A stretch of 64,000 nt of DNA from Alphaproteobacteria bacterium (GCA_016870115.1 VGCH01000001.1:1-64000), one strand, 5' to 3'. Counted from the stretch's first letter, positions 28,803 to 37,718 are shown. Numbers and translations are program-made. Notes: generated by a model from the letters alone, not told the origin.

Positions 28803-29654
28803 ATGGATTCACCCGACCTCAACCGCCTGCGCCAGGAGATCGACGCGATCGACGGATCGCTGCACGACCTCGTGCGGCAGCGCGCCGGCGTGGTGGCCGA
28901 GATCGGCCGCGCCAAGCCGGCGGGCGGACTGGGGCTGCGGCCCGGTCGCGAGGCCGCGGTGCTGCGCCGACGGCTGGCGGCCCATGACGGCGCGTTTCCG
29001 CCGGCCGCGCTGTTCCGCATGTGGCGCGAGATGATGAGCGCCTTCACCCTCATGCAGACCCCTGGTCTGCGCGTCGCCGTCTGCCGGCCGGCCGACCAGC
29101 CCGGCTACTGGGACCTCGCACGCGACCATTTTGGCTGCCAGATCCCGTTCGTGGCGCGCGAGACGCCGGCGCAGGTGCTGGCCGATGTGCGCGCCGATGC
29201 CCGCACGCTGGGCGTCGTGCCGGCACCGCAGGACACCGAGACGACGCCATGGTGGCCGCTGCTCGCGAGCGGCGAGCCGACCCTGCCCAACGTGGTCGCC
29301 CGCCTGCCCTTCCTCGCGATGCCAAACGCCCGCAGCGCCAGCATCACCGCCGTCGTGCTGGCCCGCATCGAGCCTGAGGTGAGCGGCGAGGACAGGTCGT
29401 TGCTGGTCATCGAATCGTCCGGGGCGCTCAGTCGCGCTCGGATCGGCCAGGCTCTGGCGCAGGCGGAGCTGCCGGCCTTCTCGTTGGCGCTCGACCGCAC
29501 CCATGGCGGCCTCCACCACTACCTCGTCGAACTGGCCGGCCTTGTCGCCGATGGCGATCCGCGGCTGGGCGCGCTACAGGCGGCGCTGGGTGTCTCTGAC
29601 GCCCGGGTTGCCTCGATCGGCGGCTACGCCGTGCCGCTCGACGGCCGATCCTGA
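28803..29654 (+). CDS. Chorismate mutase with C-terminal prephenate-dehydratase-like region
   Basis: The first 80 residues of this 283-residue protein are an AroQ-type chorismate mutase (LNRLRQEIDAIDGSLHDLVRQR, then IGRAKP). The remainder resembles a divergent prephenate-dehydratase and ACT region, but the usual catalytic TRF motif is not visible. It probably converts chorismate to prephenate and may have lost dehydratase activity. It leads a run with hisC and a prephenate/arogenate dehydrogenase, consistent with tyrosine synthesis. Confidence 0.82.
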   Translation: MDSPDLNRLRQEIDAIDGSLHDLVRQRAGVVAEIGRAKPAGGLGLRPGREAAVLRRRLAAHDGAFPPAALFRMWREMMSAFTLMQTPGLRVAVCRPADQPGYWDLARDHFGCQIPFVARETPAQVLADVRADARTLGVVPAPQDTETTPWWPLLASGEPTLPNVVARLPFLAMPNARSASITAVVLARIEPEVSGEDRSLLVIESSGALSRARIGQALAQAELPAFSLALDRTHGGLHHYLVELAGLVADGDPRLGALQAALGVSDARVASIGGYAVPLDGRS

Positions 29655-29680
29655 ACCAGACTTCCACCGGAGACCGCGCC

Positions 29681-30769
29681 ATGACCGCGCTCACGCCCCG
29701 CCCCGGCATCATGAAGATCGCGCCCTACGTTCCGGGCAAGGACTCGGTCGACGGCAAGGAGCCGATCGCCAAGCTCTCGTCCAACGAAGGCGCGCTCGGC
29801 CCCTCGCCCAAGGCGATGGCGGCCTATGCAAAGGCTGCGGCCGACCTGCACCGCTATCCCGATGGCGGCGCCGAGAAGCTGCGCCACGCGATCGGCCGGC
29901 ATTTCGGGCTCGATCCGGCCCGCATCGTCTGCGGCGCCGGCTCGGATGAGATCCTGAACCTGCTGGTGCGCGCCTACTGCGGTCCGGGCGACGAGCTGCT
30001 CTACAGCCAGTTCGGCTTCCTGATGTATCCGATCAACGCGCTGGGTGTCGGCGCCACGCCGGTGGCCGCACCCGAGAAGGATTATCGAACCGACGTCGAT
30101 GCCATGCTGGCGCGCGTCACCCCGCGCACGCGCATCGTCTGCCTCGCCAACCCCAACAACCCGACCGGCAGCTACATCACCAAGGACGATGTGCGGCGCC
30201 TGCATGCCGGCCTGCCGAAAGAGGTGCTGCTGGTGATCGACGCGGCCTATGCCGAGTATGTCAGCCGCAACGACTACGAATCCGGAGTGGAACTGGTCGA
30301 CCAGGCCGAGAACGTGGTCATGACCCGCACCTTCTCCAAGATTTTCGGTCTGGGCGGGCTGCGGCTCGGCTGGATGTACGGGCCGGCCGGCATCGTCGAT
30401 GTGATGAGCCGGCTGCGGCAGCCCTTCAACGTCAACGCCGCCGCCCAGGCCGCGGGCGTCGCCGCCCTCGCCGACATCGCCCACACCGACGCGAGCCGCA
30501 CCAACAACGACATCTGGCTGCCCTGGCTGTCGGCCGAGCTCACCAAGCTCGGCTTCACGCCGCGTCCCAGCGTCGGCAACTTCGTCCTGGTGGGCTTCGG
30601 CTCGAAGGAGCGCGCGCAGGCGGCCAATGACTGGCTGATGAAGGACGGGCTGATCCCCCGCATGGTTGCGGGCTACGGAATGCCCGATCATCTGCGCATC
30701 ACCATCGGGACCGAGACCGAGGTGCGCGCCGTCGCACAGTCGCTCAAGGCCTTCGCGGCGGCCCGATGA
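29681..30769 (+). CDS. hisC: Histidinol-phosphate/aromatic aminotransferase
   Basis: This 362-residue PLP enzyme transfers the amino group from glutamate to imidazole-acetol phosphate, or to prephenate or aryl-pyruvates. The PLP lysine is Lys220 in TRTFSKIFGLGGLRLGW; the substrate motifs ANPNNPTG and DAAYAEYV are present. Its place between chorismate mutase and the dehydrogenase suggests that it mainly serves aromatic amino acids. Its stop overlaps the next start (ATGA). Confidence 0.92.
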   Translation: MTALTPRPGIMKIAPYVPGKDSVDGKEPIAKLSSNEGALGPSPKAMAAYAKAAADLHRYPDGGAEKLRHAIGRHFGLDPARIVCGAGSDEILNLLVRAYCGPGDELLYSQFGFLMYPINALGVGATPVAAPEKDYRTDVDAMLARVTPRTRIVCLANPNNPTGSYITKDDVRRLHAGLPKEVLLVIDAAYAEYVSRNDYESGVELVDQAENVVMTRTFSKIFGLGGLRLGWMYGPAGIVDVMSRLRQPFNVNAAAQAAGVAALADIAHTDASRTNNDIWLPWLSAELTKLGFTPRPSVGNFVLVGFGSKERAQAANDWLMKDGLIPRMVAGYGMPDHLRITIGTETEVRAVAQSLKAFAAAR

Positions 30770-31650
30770 GCGCACCCGCCTTCCGCCGCCTGGCGCTGAT
30801 CGGAATCGGTCTGATCGGCGGCTCGATCGCGCTGGCCGCCCGTCGCGCGGGCATCGCCGCCGAGATTGTCGCCGCGACCCGCAGCGCCGAGACCGCCGCG
30901 ACGGCCATGCGGCTGAAGCTCGTCGATCGCTGCGACACCGACGTCGCGGGCGTCTGCGCGGGCGCCGATCTCGTGATCGTCTGCACACCCGTCGGTGCCT
31001 GTGGCGAGACTGCGCGTCTCATCGCGCCGTCGCTGCAACCGGGCTGCATCGTGAGCGATGTCGGTTCGGTGAAGCAGGCAGTCATTCGCGACATGGCCCC
31101 CCACCTGCCGGCGCATGTCCATTTCGTGCCGGCTCATCCGGTGGCCGGGACCGAGAATTCCGGCCCGGAAGCGGGCTTCGCCGAGCTGTTCGACGGGCGC
31201 TGGTGCATCCTGACACCGCTGCCCGGAACACCGGTCGAGCCGGTGGATCGGCTCGAGGCGTTCTGGAAGGCGCTGGGCAGCCATGTCGAGAGGCTGGACG
31301 CCGCCGACCACGACCGCATCCTCGCCATCACGTCCCACCTGCCGCACCTGATCGCCTACACCATCGTCGGCACCGCCGACGATCTCGGTGGCCATCTCAA
31401 CAGCGAAGTGCTGCGCTTCGCGGCCGGCGGCTTCCGCGATTTCACGCGCATCGCCGCGTCCGATCCGACGATGTGGCGCGACGTGTTCATGAACAACCGC
31501 GAGGCCGTTCTGGAAGTGCTGCAACGCTTCCAGGAGGACCTGTTCTATCTGCAGCGCGCGATCCGGTGGGGCGAGGGCGACAAGCTGTTCGACCTGTTCA
31601 CCCGCACCCGCGACATTCGCCGCGCGCTGATCCACCTCAAGCAGGCGTGA
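30766..31650 (+). CDS. tyrC: Prephenate/arogenate dehydrogenase
   Basis: This 294-residue NAD(P) enzyme oxidatively decarboxylates prephenate or arogenate on the way to tyrosine. The nucleotide loop GIGLIGGS is at 13–20, and the family motifs VGSVKQAV and HPVAGTENSGPEA are clear (the His is catalytic). No ACT domain follows, so it is probably not feedback-controlled by itself. It is translationally coupled to hisC. A palindromic repeat follows its stop by 6 bases. Confidence 0.94.
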   Translation: MSAPAFRRLALIGIGLIGGSIALAARRAGIAAEIVAATRSAETAATAMRLKLVDRCDTDVAGVCAGADLVIVCTPVGACGETARLIAPSLQPGCIVSDVGSVKQAVIRDMAPHLPAHVHFVPAHPVAGTENSGPEAGFAELFDGRWCILTPLPGTPVEPVDRLEAFWKALGSHVERLDAADHDRILAITSHLPHLIAYTIVGTADDLGGHLNSEVLRFAAGGFRDFTRIAASDPTMWRDVFMNNREAVLEVLQRFQEDLFYLQRAIRWGEGDKLFDLFTRTRDIRRALIHLKQA

Positions 31651-31656
31651 GCGCGG

Positions 31657-31778
31657 CTAGAGTCTTTCCGAGCCGGCGGGAGTCAGCCGGATCGGAAAGC
31701 CGACAAGCGAGGATTCGCGAATCGCGCGTTTCCGTTCGGATGGAACCGCAGGAGCCGGTCCCTCTGAGCCGAAAACAC
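31657..31778. repeat. CTAG-type palindromic repeat, long copy
   Basis: This 122-bp element starts with CTAGAGTCTTTCC and ends with CCGAAAACAC. It has two internal inverted repeats: TTTCCGAGCCGG/CCGGATCGGAAA on the left, and a right half that matches the copy at 8755–8810. It is alignable over its length with 39300–39423. Unlike the other copies it lies between genes on the same strand, and the only available start codon of the next gene falls inside it. Confidence 0.6.
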
Positions 31779-32318
31779 CCCAAGCGTCCGGCGGCGGGAC
31801 GGCCGCGCTGGCTCTTTGCCTACGGCTCCCTGATGTGGCGTCCGGGTTTCACGCCCGCCGAGCGCGCGGGCGCGCGACTGGCCGGCTGGCATCGCGCGCT
31901 CTGTGTGCGCTCCGAATACTATCGCGGCACGAAACGCCGGCCCGGTGCGATCCTGGGCCTGCTGGCCGGCGGTTCCTGTCGCGGCTTTGCGCTCCGCCTG
32001 CCGGAGCGCGGATACGATCGCTTGCGCGCCTATCTCTGGCAGCGCGAGATCGAGCATGACGGCGTCTATCTGGAGACGGTGCGTTGGGTCACGCTCGACG
32101 ACGGCAGGCGCGTCCGCGCGTTGGTCTACATCGCCGACCGTCACCATCCCCAGTTCGCCGGCAAGCTTCCGCCCGCGCGGGCGGCAACGCTCGTGCGCCA
32201 GGGACGGGGCGCGACGGGCAGCAATCTCAATTATCTCGCGCAGACTGTAGCCGGGTTGGCCGAACTCGGATTGCGGTCGGCGGCGCTCGACGCGGTGGCG
32301 CGCCGGGTCGGTCTCTAG
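31740..32318 (+). CDS. ChaC-like gamma-glutamylcyclotransferase
   Basis: The 192-residue protein matches ChaC enzymes, which cut glutathione to 5-oxoproline and Cys-Gly. The signature YGSLMWRPGF is at about 23–32, and the Glu-containing block EIEHDGVYLETVRW near 115–128 fits the family. The only start in frame before the YGSL motif is ATG 31740, which lies in the upstream repeat and has no clear ribosome site. The first 15 residues therefore come from repeat DNA. Its TAG stop shares CTAG with the TetR stop on the other strand. Confidence 0.85.
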   Translation: MEPQEPVPLSRKHPKRPAAGRPRWLFAYGSLMWRPGFTPAERAGARLAGWHRALCVRSEYYRGTKRRPGAILGLLAGGSCRGFALRLPERGYDRLRAYLWQREIEHDGVYLETVRWVTLDDGRRVRALVYIADRHHPQFAGKLPPARAATLVRQGRGATGSNLNYLAQTVAGLAELGLRSAALDAVARRVGL

Positions 32319-32938
32319 GCCGGACGACCGCCAACCAGCCGCGTCACATGCGCCTGCCAGACATCGCGCGCTTCCTCTGGCGTGAGCCCCAGCCGCTGGC
32401 GCAGCACGATCCACCCTTCGGGTGTCAGCAGCGCGGCCGCGGCGTTGAGCACGTGGTCGCGCTCCCGCTCAGGTAGGCGCGCGAGTTCTGGATCAAGCCA
32501 CTGCGCGAGCCGCACCCGGCCAACGGTATAGAGGCGCTGGACCTGATCGAGCGCCGCTGACGAGCGGCGTTGCAGCGTGTCGACGAACGGCCAGATCGCG
32601 AGCCACTGTTCGAACCGCGCGGCCCGGTGCTCGACGACGATGCCGATGCGCTCAGCCAGCAGGCCGCCGGCCGCCGGTTCGGGAATCCCCGAGACCAGCC
32701 CAAGCAGGACCCGTCCAAGAACCTCGAGATAGAGATGTTCGGTATCGGTAAAGTGCTGAAACACAGTGCGCGCCGATACACCCGACGCGTCGGCGACATC
32801 ACGCACGACCGGCGCCGCCTGTCCGGCGAGGGCAAGTCCCATCGTCGCCGCGATGATGGAATCGCGAGTACGAGCAAGCTTGCCGCCAACCGCCCTCCGT
32901 CCTTCCTCGACGCCGGGCATCCTGATGTCCTTGTTCAT
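32315..32938 (-). CDS. TetR-family regulator
   Basis: The 207-residue protein has the TetR N-terminal helix-turn-helix (about 22–66; VRDVADASGVSARTVFQHFTDTEHLYLEVL) and an unassigned C-terminal ligand domain. ATG 32938 was chosen; the frame extends to 33061 without homology. It is divergent from a Cys/Met PLP-lyase gene across 171 bases that contain a perfect 13-bp palindrome, a possible operator. Its ligand is unknown. Confidence 0.87.
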   Translation of the reverse strand: MNKDIRMPGVEEGRRAVGGKLARTRDSIIAATMGLALAGQAAPVVRDVADASGVSARTVFQHFTDTEHLYLEVLGRVLLGLVSGIPEPAAGGLLAERIGIVVEHRAARFEQWLAIWPFVDTLQRRSSAALDQVQRLYTVGRVRLAQWLDPELARLPERERDHVLNAAAALLTPEGWIVLRQRLGLTPEEARDVWQAHVTRLVGGRPA

Positions 32939-33069
32939 TCTTCCCAAAGTTTCGGCGGAGCCTCTTGACGCGGACCCCTTGCCAACGCAGGACGCCCCAA
33001 GTGACACGGAAGCCGCGTGCGGACCAAGTGAAATTTCAACGAGGCCGCTGCCCAGAAACACGGCACGCC

Positions 33070-33082
33070 GTTACACTGTAAC
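33070..33082. promoter_or_regulatory. Candidate TetR-type operator
   Basis: GTTACACTGTAAC is a perfect 6+1+6 palindrome centred 34 bases before the PLP-lyase start and downstream of any likely -35 box. Its size and symmetry suit a TetR dimer, and a TetR gene is divergent from it. The assignment rests on position and symmetry only. Confidence 0.45.
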
Positions 33083-33109
33083 TCTCAGAGGTAGAGAAGC
33101 GTCGCAGCC

Positions 33110-34264
33110 ATGAGCGAGAAGAAACTTTCCCCCGCCTCGCTCGCCGCGCAGGCCATGGGCTTTGTCGATCCGACGACGCGCGCGGTCGTGCCGCCGGTCC
33201 ATCGCGCCAGCACCTATCTGCGCGACGAGGACAACGCCTATCGCTCGGGCCACATCTACGCCCGCGCCGACAATCCAACGTTCCGTCACGCCGAAGCGAC
33301 GCTGGCGGCGTTGGAGGGCGGCGCGGCGGCGATGATCTTCTCGTCCGGCATGAGCGCCGCCACCGCCTGCTTCCTTGCGTTACGACCGGGTAACCATGTC
33401 GTGGCTCCGCAGGTGATGTACTGGTCGCTTCGGAACTGGCTGCAGGGCTTCGCGACGGACTGGGGCCTCAAGGTCGAGTTCGTCGATGGCGCCGACACCG
33501 CAGCCTTCGCCGCCGCGATCCGCCCCGGCACGACCAAGCTCGTGTGGGTCGAGACGCCGGCCAATCCCCTGTGGACCGTGACCGACATCGCCGCCGTCGC
33601 TGAGGCCACTCACCGCGCTGGTGCGCGGCTCGCCGTTGATTCAACGGTGGCCACGCCAGTCCTGACGCGGCCGCTGTCGCTTGGCGCCGACATCGTGATG
33701 CATTCGGCGACCAAGTACCTCAACGGCCACTCCGACCTGATCGGCGGCGCACTGGTGACGGCGCGCGAGGACGAGGGCTGGGCGAAGCTGCGTTCGGTCC
33801 GCGCCCAGCTCGGCACCGTGCCCGGTCCGGACGACGCCTGGCTCCTGCAACGCGGCATGCGCACGCTGTTCCCGCGCGTCGCCTGGGCCAGCCGCTCCGC
33901 GCAGGCGCTCGCCGAGCGTTTCGCGGCCCATCGCTCGATCGCCGAGGTGCTTTATCCGGGCCTGCCCGGATTCGCCGGCCACACGACGGCCGCGCGCCAG
34001 ATGCAGGGCGGCTTCGGCGGCATGCTGTCCGTGCGGGTACGGGGCGGCGAGCGCGCGGCAATCGCGACCGCCGCGGCCGTCCAGCTCTGGAAGCGCGCGA
34101 CGTCGTTGGGCGGCGTCGAAAGCCTGATCGAACACCGCGCGAGCGTCGAGGGTGCGGGGTCGCCCTGCCCGACCGATCTGCTGCGCCTGTCGGTCGGCGT
34201 CGAGGATGCGAACGATCTGTTCGACGATCTCGACCAGGCCCTGCGTCGCGCGCACAACGCGTAA
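33110..34264 (+). CDS. Cystathionine gamma-synthase/beta-lyase family PLP enzyme
   Basis: This 384-residue enzyme belongs to the Cys/Met metabolism PLP family. The PLP lysine is Lys202 in HSATKYLNGHSD, and the phosphate-binding SSGMSA block is at 78–83. In this group the reaction may be cystathionine beta-lysis, gamma-synthesis or sulfhydrylation; PQVMYWSLRNW points to the beta-lyase-like branch. Its stop is 1 base from the convergent hydroxyproline gene's stop. A TetR regulator may control it. Confidence 0.88.
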   Translation: MSEKKLSPASLAAQAMGFVDPTTRAVVPPVHRASTYLRDEDNAYRSGHIYARADNPTFRHAEATLAALEGGAAAMIFSSGMSAATACFLALRPGNHVVAPQVMYWSLRNWLQGFATDWGLKVEFVDGADTAAFAAAIRPGTTKLVWVETPANPLWTVTDIAAVAEATHRAGARLAVDSTVATPVLTRPLSLGADIVMHSATKYLNGHSDLIGGALVTAREDEGWAKLRSVRAQLGTVPGPDDAWLLQRGMRTLFPRVAWASRSAQALAERFAAHRSIAEVLYPGLPGFAGHTTAARQMQGGFGGMLSVRVRGGERAAIATAAAVQLWKRATSLGGVESLIEHRASVEGAGSPCPTDLLRLSVGVEDANDLFDDLDQALRRAHNA

Positions 34265-34265
34265 G

Positions 34266-35267
34266 TCAGTCGCGCAGCGCGAAACCCGAAGCGAGCGGAT
34301 CGTCAGCATCGAAACGGAACGCCGCCTCGGCCATCGGATGGGCGGTGCCGCCCACCTCGACGGTGCAGGCGGCGTGCGGTCCGACAGACGCGGCAGCGGC
34401 GAGGACGCGTCCGCTGAAGACCGCACCGGTGCAACTTTCGAAACGGTGTTCTCGGGCGGCACGTGCGGCGTCGCGTCGCCAAGCCAGCGCCATGCGGGCA
34501 GTGACACCGCTGCCGGTCGGGCTGCGATCGACCTGGCGGCCGGCGAAAATGCAGACGTTGAGGCTGGGGCGATCGAGCCCGTCGCCGCCATCAGTCAGGA
34601 TCGTGCCATAGAGGAACCCGAGATCGGGCTCGTCCGGATGACGCACGTCGATGGCACCGGCCGCCGTGCGTGCGATCTCCTCGCCGGCATCGACGACGTC
34701 GCGCATCGCCGAACGTCGCAGGTCGAGACCGACCGTCTCGGCAGCGAGAATCGCATAGAAGGCGCCGCCATAGGCGACGTCGACAGCGACCGGCCCGAAG
34801 CGCCGCGTCGGCGCGAGACGATCACGCGCCAGCACGAAGGCGGGAACGCTTTCGAAGCGCACGGCACCGGCGCGTCCCCCCGAGACCGACACCCGCGCCG
34901 TCACCAGACCGCAGGGGCATTGCAGCCGCACCGTGGTTTCAGGCTCCACCACCTTCACCCGCCCGCTCTGCACGGCCCAGCGCGCGAGCGCGATCACGGC
35001 ATGCCCGCACATGGTGCTGTAGCCTTCGTTGTGCAGGAACAGCACCGCCAGATCGGCATCGGGATGGTCGGCCTCGACCAGAAGCGCGCCATACATGCCG
35101 GCGTGACCGCGCGGCTCCAGCATCAGGCCACGCCTCAGCGAATCGTGCCGTTCCTGGCATTCCCTGCGTTTGTCGAGCAGCGTGCGGCCGGTCAATAAGG
35201 GCCAGCCGTCGACCACGATGCGGGTCGGCTCGCCGCCGGTGTGCCAATCGACCGTCCGCAGGATCAC
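34266..35267 (-). CDS. Trans-3-hydroxy-L-proline dehydratase (proline racemase family)
   Basis: The 333-residue protein belongs to the proline racemase superfamily. The first catalytic residue is Cys87 in TMCGHA. At the second site, where racemases have Cys in DRSPCGTG, this protein has Thr251 (DRSPTGSG). That replacement marks dehydratases of trans-3-hydroxy-L-proline. The GTG start at 35267 overlaps the stop of the acyl-CoA dehydrogenase (GTGA), so both are made from one transcript. Confidence 0.85.
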   Translation of the reverse strand: MILRTVDWHTGGEPTRIVVDGWPLLTGRTLLDKRRECQERHDSLRRGLMLEPRGHAGMYGALLVEADHPDADLAVLFLHNEGYSTMCGHAVIALARWAVQSGRVKVVEPETTVRLQCPCGLVTARVSVSGGRAGAVRFESVPAFVLARDRLAPTRRFGPVAVDVAYGGAFYAILAAETVGLDLRRSAMRDVVDAGEEIARTAAGAIDVRHPDEPDLGFLYGTILTDGGDGLDRPSLNVCIFAGRQVDRSPTGSGVTARMALAWRRDAARAAREHRFESCTGAVFSGRVLAAAASVGPHAACTVEVGGTAHPMAEAAFRFDADDPLASGFALRD

Positions 35268-36421
35268 CCGCCGACCCCGAACGTGGCACCCAGCGCCTGG
35301 CCGATCCGCTCGTTCATCATCTCGATCGAGCCGTCAGTGTAGGCCGCGATCTTGGCGCCGGCGAGATGGCGGGCGAGCGGGTAGTCGGCGCGCAGGCCGT
35401 TGGCGCCCATCGCCTGGATGCAGTCGGAGATGCGCTGCACCGCCATGTCGGTCGCGAACTTCTTGGCGTGGGCTGCCGGCAGTACGGCGTCGGCGCCCTC
35501 GTCGATCATGCGGGCGGCGCGATAGGTGAGCAGCCGGGCGGCCTCGAGATCGGTCGCGGCGTCGACCAGCTTCCAGCGCAGGCCCTGATGGTCGAGCAGC
35601 TTCCGGCCAAAGGTCCGACGCTCGCTGCCATAACGCACCGCCACTCGCAGCGATTCCTCCAGCATGCCGCAGCACATGGCGGCGACGTAGGTGCGCGCGC
35701 CGTTGATGCCGGCCAGCGCCGACTTGAAGGCGCGCCCCGGCGGATGCAGCAACGCCTCATCCGGCGCAAGGTAGTCCTCAAGCGCGAAGCCGCCCGCGCC
35801 GATCGCGTGGCCGCCATGCAGCTCGAACGCCGGCAGACGTTTGAATCCGGCGCGACTCGCCTCGATCGCGAAGCAGGCGATCCCCCGCCATCCTTGCGCC
35901 GGATCGGTTTGGGCATAGGCGATACTGAGACCAGCCACCGCGGCGTTGGTGATCCAGGCCTTGCCGCCATTCAGCACCCAGCCGCCCTCGACGCGCCGTG
36001 CCGACGTCGAGATCGCGCCGAAGTCGCTGCCGGCACCCGGCTCGGTGAGGCCCGCGCAGCCGATCAGCTCGCCTGTCAGCATCGCGGGCAGCAAGCGATC
36101 GCGCAGCGTCGGCGGGGCGTCGCGTGCAAAGCGCGCGGTCGAATTGTGAACGTTGATCAACGCGAAGGCGAAAGCGTAGTCGTGGCGCGCCATCTCCTCG
36201 AACGCCCGCATCTTGCAGGTGAAGGAGAGCCCCAGCCCGCCGTGTTCCCGCGCGAGTTCGATCTTGTTCAGTCCCGCCGCGCAGGCCTCGCGGATCGCCT
36301 CCAGCGGATAGCGCCGCCCCCACTCCCAGCGCGCGGCGTTGGGCGCGACGACGCGCTCGGCAAAGGCGCGGGCGGTCGCGATGATCTCGCGCTCGGCCGC
36401 TGTCAGAACGGCGTCGATCAT
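35264..36421 (-). CDS. Acyl-CoA dehydrogenase
   Basis: The 385-residue flavoenzyme oxidises an acyl-CoA at the alpha-beta position. The FAD/substrate motifs LTEPGAGSDFG (about 124–134) and KAWITNA are present, and the C-terminal helical domain is complete. At the site that often carries the catalytic Glu near the end, the sequence is AYTDGSIEMMNERIG, as in side branches of the family. The acyl substrate is unknown. It is coupled to the downstream dehydratase. Confidence 0.92.
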   Translation of the reverse strand: MIDAVLTAAEREIIATARAFAERVVAPNAARWEWGRRYPLEAIREACAAGLNKIELAREHGGLGLSFTCKMRAFEEMARHDYAFAFALINVHNSTARFARDAPPTLRDRLLPAMLTGELIGCAGLTEPGAGSDFGAISTSARRVEGGWVLNGGKAWITNAAVAGLSIAYAQTDPAQGWRGIACFAIEASRAGFKRLPAFELHGGHAIGAGGFALEDYLAPDEALLHPPGRAFKSALAGINGARTYVAAMCCGMLEESLRVAVRYGSERRTFGRKLLDHQGLRWKLVDAATDLEAARLLTYRAARMIDEGADAVLPAAHAKKFATDMAVQRISDCIQAMGANGLRADYPLARHLAGAKIAAYTDGSIEMMNERIGQALGATFGVGG

Positions 36422-36431
36422 TCCGTCTCCG

Positions 36432-37718
36432 TCACAGGCGCCACAACGTCACGTCCCGGGGTGTCGCGGCGCGATCGAGCACGCCTTGGACGTCGGCGAC
36501 GAAACCCTGCCCGTCCCGCAACAGGCCCTGCACCAGCTTCCAGCCGCCCTCGCGGTAGGGCTGATGCGCGACAGCGACCACCACGGCATCGGCCGGCGTC
36601 AGCCGATCCAACGGCGTGAGCGACAATCCGTATTCATGGGCGAGCTGTTCGCCGTCAGCCATCGGGTCATGCAAGGCCACATCGATGCCGAAGTCGCGCA
36701 ACTCGCCAACGATGTCGACCACGCGCGTGTTGCGGGTGTCAGGCACGTTCTCCTTGAACGTCACCCCAAGCACGTTGACCCGCGGCGCCTGGGTTCGCGG
36801 GCGGCGCATGATGCTGCGCACCACGCGATTGCCGACATGGAGACCCATGCTGTCGTTCACGCGGCGGCCGGAATTGATGACATGGGCGTGGTAGCCCAGC
36901 TCTTCTGCCTTGTGGGCGATGTAGTGAGGATCGACGCCGATGCAGTGGCCGCCGACCAGCCCCGGCGTATAGCCGTGGAAGTTCCACTTGGTGCGCGCGG
37001 CCGCGAGCACGTCGCGGGTGTCGACACCCAACCGGTCGCAGATCAGCGACACCTCGTTGATCAAGGCGATGTTGACGTCGCGCTGGGTGTTCTCCAGCAC
37101 CTTGGCGAACTCCGCGACCTTGATCGAGGGCGCGCAGTGGGTGCCGGCCCGAACCGCCGAGGCATAGACCGAGTCGACGATGGCCAGTGTGGCCGGTGTG
37201 TCGCCGGCGACGACCTTCTTGATGGTCTCGAACCGTCGTTCCTTGTCGCCCGGATTGATGCGCTCGGGCGAGTAGCCGACATTGAAGTCGGTTTTCCAGC
37301 GCAGGCCCGACACCTTCTCCAGAACCGGAATGCAGGCATCCTCCGTGACGCCGGGATAGACCGTGGACTCGTAGACGACAATGTCGCCGCGCTTCAGGAT
37401 GCCGCCCAAGGTGCGCGACGCGGCGGTGAGCGGCCCGAGATCCGGCCGCTTGCCCTCGTCGATCGGGGTGGGAACCGTCACAATGTGGAAGTCCGCCCGA
37501 CGCAAGGCGGCGGGATCCGCGGTGAAGTCCAGGCCTGGTTGGCGGAGTTCGGCTGGTTCGACCTCACCGGTGCGATCGCGGCCCCCGCTCAGTTCATCGA
37601 TCCGGCTCTTGTCGATATCGAAACCGACGACCGGTACCCCGGTGCGCGCGAATCCGACCGCGACGGGAAGTCCGACATACCCCAGACCGATAACCGAAAT
37701 GCGTCGTCCATGTGCCAT
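36432..37718 (-). CDS. Nucleotide-sugar dehydrogenase (TviB/WbpA type)
   Basis: This 428-residue enzyme oxidises UDP-sugars such as UDP-GlcNAc or UDP-GalNAc to uronic acids for surface polysaccharides. The NAD loop VIGLGYVGLP is at 9–18, the catalytic Cys259 is in GGHCIGVDPHY, and the C-terminal UDP-binding domain follows (about 320–425). It resembles the TviB/WbpA group more than UDP-glucose dehydrogenase. ATG 37718 is the real start. No other sugar gene is adjacent; the tRNA gene is divergent, 84 bases away. Confidence 0.92.
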   Translation of the reverse strand: MAHGRRISVIGLGYVGLPVAVGFARTGVPVVGFDIDKSRIDELSGGRDRTGEVEPAELRQPGLDFTADPAALRRADFHIVTVPTPIDEGKRPDLGPLTAASRTLGGILKRGDIVVYESTVYPGVTEDACIPVLEKVSGLRWKTDFNVGYSPERINPGDKERRFETIKKVVAGDTPATLAIVDSVYASAVRAGTHCAPSIKVAEFAKVLENTQRDVNIALINEVSLICDRLGVDTRDVLAAARTKWNFHGYTPGLVGGHCIGVDPHYIAHKAEELGYHAHVINSGRRVNDSMGLHVGNRVVRSIMRRPRTQAPRVNVLGVTFKENVPDTRNTRVVDIVGELRDFGIDVALHDPMADGEQLAHEYGLSLTPLDRLTPADAVVVAVAHQPYREGGWKLVQGLLRDGQGFVADVQGVLDRAATPRDVTLWRL

